Assembly: GCA_947584955.1 (NCBI GenBank)
Contig: CANPWS010000055.1
Span: 1-8,013 of the forward strand
Reading direction: 5' to 3'
DNA: 8,013 nt
Source of the DNA: an uncultured Bacilli bacterium
GTDB taxonomy: Bacteria; Bacillota_I; Bacilli_A; RF39; UBA660
Shown: positions 6,687 to 8,013 of the stretch, piece by piece
Layout of the letters: each line of letters begins with the position of its first letter
Position numbering within the stretch: the first letter of the stretch is position 1
Notes under the pieces: model-generated
What the model was told of the DNA's origin: nothing
The model's database searches: none
The model's input: only the letters and a program-made list of their open reading frames with translations
Made by a program: the position numbers and the translations under genes

Positions 6687-7238
6687 TTATAATTTAAAAT
6701 CTTTATAATCATCATCAGACATATCTTTTCTATCAAAGAAAAGCTTAGTATTAAATTTGTTTATTTTTGCTACAATATTAGTAGGAAATAGAGTAATCAT
6801 TTTATTATATTTAGTTATATTATTATTATAATACTCTGTTAAAATTGTTAATTTATCATTAATTTCTTCAAGGTTAACACTTATTTTTATTAATTCTTCA
6901 CTATTTTTAATTATATCTGTATTTTGATCTTTAATAATTAAAAATTCATTATAAGCATCATTTAACTTTCTTTCAAGTTCAAAATTACTTATTTTTCTGC
7001 TTCTTAATTTTACTATTTCATCAAATATTTTACTTTCAATATTAGTGTTTCCTTTGATAATGCTTACACATCTATTTATTAAATCATATTTATTTCTTAA
7101 ATTAGTATCAATATTAGCTTCGACTTCATTTATTCTTATAATAAGATCATTTAATTTGTTATAAATTAGCATATAAAATAATGAAATTGTACAAAATGAT
7201 ACTATTAATAAAAAGAGTATTAAAATAAGAATATCCAT
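6687..7238 (-). CDS. lemA: LemA family membrane protein
   Basis: The predicted product has 183 residues, with one N-terminal membrane segment (about 2-25, MDILILILFLLIVSFCTISL) followed by an alpha-helical domain. Family motifs are visible at both ends: YNKLNDLIIRINEVEANIDT then NLRNKYDLI (26-54) matches the usual YN.L..LR..V..A...ID..L..RYDLI, and YYNNNITKYN (136-145) with FPTNIVAKI (151-159) and a final FFD matches the conserved C-terminal part. LemA proteins are widespread with an unsettled biochemical role; they are thought to sit in the membrane with the helices outside or in a coiled bundle. The longest frame begins with GTG at 7250, four codons earlier. AGGA at 7255-7252 is only 1 nt from that GTG but 13 nt from the ATG at 7238; I prefer the ATG, with uncertainty. 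It lies 39 nt downstream of gerQ on the same strand without a terminator between them, so it is likely expressed with gerQ during sporulation. Confidence 0.85.
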   Translation of the reverse strand: MDILILILFLLIVSFCTISLFYMLIYNKLNDLIIRINEVEANIDTNLRNKYDLINRCVSIIKGNTNIESKIFDEIVKLRSRKISNFELERKLNDAYNEFLIIKDQNTDIIKNSEELIKISVNLEEINDKLTILTEYYNNNITKYNKMITLFPTNIVAKINKFNTKLFFDRKDMSDDDYKDFKL

Positions 7239-7277
7239 ATTAGTTACCACATCCTAGTATCATTATAGCAAAATATT

Positions 7278-7682
7278 TTAACTTTGTAAACTAGATGTAG
7301 AGTTAGGATTAGGTATAAAATCTTTATTATAATTAATTGGTTCTTCGAATGTAACAAAATCTAGGTAAATCATTAGTATTAAATACCATTCACCAGTGTT
7401 AGGATTTGAAACAATTATATGATCTCTACCTGATTGCTCAATGATGCCATTAAAAACTCTATCTTGCCATTCAATACTTCCTGGTACTGTAATATGAAAT
7501 TTAGCCATTTTACCACGATTAAGTCTTAAAATATTTTCAATATATGATTGTTCTGTGGGTAATGTATAGCTTGGTGTAACTTGACTTTGTTCGTAACTTG
7601 GTACTGTATTTTGGTTTGGTACAGTATTATTATTTAATCCTGTCCCAGGGAAAATTGGTTTGTTATAGTATCCATTATTCAT
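7278..7682 (-). CDS. gerQ: GerQ-like spore coat protein
   Basis: The predicted product has 134 residues. GerQ is an inner spore coat protein made in the mother cell; in Bacillus it is needed to place the cortex hydrolase CwlJ in the coat, and it is cross-linked by transglutaminase. The first 45 residues are a flexible arm rich in Asn, Pro, Gln, Thr and Tyr. The conserved domain spans about 46-118: QSYIENILRLNRGKMAKFHI (46-64), GSIEWQDRVFNGIIEQSGRD (68-87), HIIVSNPNTGEWYLILMIYL (88-107), DFVTFEEPI (108-116). It is shorter than the roughly 180-residue Bacillus protein, the loss being in the arm. Only one lysine, Lys8, lies in the arm, whereas the Bacillus protein has a cluster of N-terminal lysines used for cross-linking. 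AAGGA stands 7 nt before the ATG. No cwlJ is visible beside it. Its presence shows that the organism, or a recent ancestor, makes endospores. Confidence 0.9.
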   Translation of the reverse strand: MNNGYYNKPIFPGTGLNNNTVPNQNTVPSYEQSQVTPSYTLPTEQSYIENILRLNRGKMAKFHITVPGSIEWQDRVFNGIIEQSGRDHIIVSNPNTGEWYLILMIYLDFVTFEEPINYNKDFIPNPNSTSSLQS

Positions 7683-7700
7683 AAAATCATCCTTTCATCT

Positions 7701-7731
7701 AAATATATGTTTAAATTTTCTTTAAAATAAC
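7701..7731 (-). promoter_or_regulatory. gerQ: Candidate sporulation (sigma-E/K-like) promoter for gerQ
   Basis: On the minus strand CATATATTT (7709-7701) resembles the -10 of mother-cell sigma factors (sigma-E CATACA-T, sigma-K CATA-N3-TA). GTTATTT (7731-7725) lies 15 nt upstream as a partial -35. The predicted start point would fall very near the Shine-Dalgarno, leaving a leader of only about 15 nt, which weakens the case. No good sigma-A promoter is seen for gerQ. Confidence 0.25.
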
Positions 7732-7827
7732 TATTTAAATTTTAATTACTATTTTTTATTGTTTAAGTTAAGTATTAGGATTATTATTTTAAGGTAATAA
7801 ATTTATTATAAAATTAAATAATATCTC

Positions 7828-7856
7828 TTGAATAATAAATGGCAGTGTGGTACAAT
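7828..7856 (+). promoter_or_regulatory. Strong sigma-A-type promoter of the G-tract gene
   Basis: TTGAAT (7828-7833), a 17-nt spacer and TACAAT (7851-7856) preceded by TGG, an extended -10. Spacing is ideal. The likely start point is about 7863, giving a leader of roughly 32 nt before the ATG at 7895. Confidence 0.7.
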
Positions 7857-7874
7857 TAATACATAAATAAAAGT

Positions 7875-7886
7875 AGAAAGAAGGTG
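7875..7886 (+). promoter_or_regulatory. Near-perfect extended Shine-Dalgarno
   Basis: AGAAAGAAGGTG matches 11 of 12 positions of the sequence fully complementary to the usual Bacillota 16S rRNA 3' end (AGAAAGGAGGTG). It stands 8 nt before the ATG at 7895, so translation initiation should be efficient. It is much longer than the other ribosome binding sites in the window. Confidence 0.75.
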
Positions 7887-7894
7887 CCTCTCTC

Positions 7895-8013
7895 ATGAAA
7901 AATATGATAATTAATACACAAACATTTGTACGTAATGGGGGGGGGCAGTTTAAGTTAGATTTATTTAAAAAATATAAGGAAAATAGCTATAGAGAAGTAG
8001 TCTATAAAATATA
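7895..8013 (+). CDS. Start of an unknown gene with an in-frame G9 tract (partial, runs off the edge)
   Basis: Thirty-nine codons are visible, open to the right edge. The N-terminus reads MKNMIINTQTFVRN, then three glycines from GGGGGGGGG (codons 15-17), then QFKLDLFKKYKENSYREVVY. I do not recognise the family; there is no signal peptide or membrane segment in the visible part, which is basic and polar. The start is well supported by the strong promoter at 7828-7856 and the extended Shine-Dalgarno 8 nt upstream. With eight G the frame would meet TAG seven codons after the asparagine; with ten G it would meet TAA six codons after it. Expression would therefore depend on tract length. It is divergent from gerQ, with a 212-nt gap between the two start codons. 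Since the gene is cut by the window edge, its function is left open. Confidence 0.65.
   Translation, partial: MKNMIINTQTFVRNGGGQFKLDLFKKYKENSYREVVYKI
7937..7945 (+). repeat. G9 homopolymer, candidate phase-variation tract
   Basis: Nine consecutive G in a genome segment where runs of even four G are rare. It lies inside the 5' end of the open frame at 7895. Such mononucleotide tracts change length by slipped-strand mispairing and switch genes on and off, as known from poly-G tracts of Campylobacter and others. A sequencing or assembly length error is possible at homopolymers. Confidence 0.75.

Noticed and set aside
1..8013. CRISPR array, tRNA, rRNA, insertion sequence or prophage
   Set aside because: No regularly spaced repeats, cloverleaf-like or rRNA sequences, transposase motifs or terminal inverted repeats were seen on either strand.

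Overview
The window is very AT-rich DNA with strong Shine-Dalgarno sites, TAA/TAG stops and tryptophan encoded by TGG, so the standard bacterial code is likely. It carries a GerQ-type spore coat gene, a Gram-positive-style FtsW and a MacB/SalY-type ABC exporter. Together these point to an endospore-forming, low-GC Bacillota (Bacilli or a related uncultured gut lineage). The lineage is inferred; no rRNA is present to settle it.

Layout. Positions 1-295 hold no convincing protein gene, but on the minus strand there is a hairpin-plus-U-tract terminator and a good leftward promoter leaving the window. 296-1441 (+) is ftsW, the septal peptidoglycan polymerase. 1442-1672 is a leader region with a promoter, a hairpin, and a 30-nt block that looks like a decayed copy of the start region of the last gene in the window. 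1673-3244 (+) encodes a membrane-anchored surface protein with a TasA/camelysin-like N-terminal part and a large C-terminal domain of unknown function, closed by a clear terminator. 3315-3368 is a regulated-looking promoter with a perfect palindrome of the BceR-box type. It precedes a two-gene ABC operon: ATPase 3393-4073 and an 851-residue double-FtsX permease 4076-6631. This operon ends in a bidirectional terminator (6635-6676), shared with a convergent minus-strand pair, gerQ (7278-7682) followed by a lemA-family gene (6687-7238). At the right edge a gene of unknown function starts at 7895 (+) behind a strong promoter and a near-perfect Shine-Dalgarno. Its codons 15-17 are a run of nine G.

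How it fits together. Most of the window concerns the cell envelope: septal wall synthesis, a surface protein, a probable peptide-handling or peptide-resistance exporter, and spore coat assembly/germination. The most unusual signals are three. The G9 tract sits in a frame that only lengths of 9+/-3n keep open, which is the classic layout of a phase-variable gene. The BceR-type operator stands before the exporter although no two-component system lies in the window. The start region of the G9 gene has a near-copy at 1546-1575 in which all five differences are transitions that make this copy more AT-rich.
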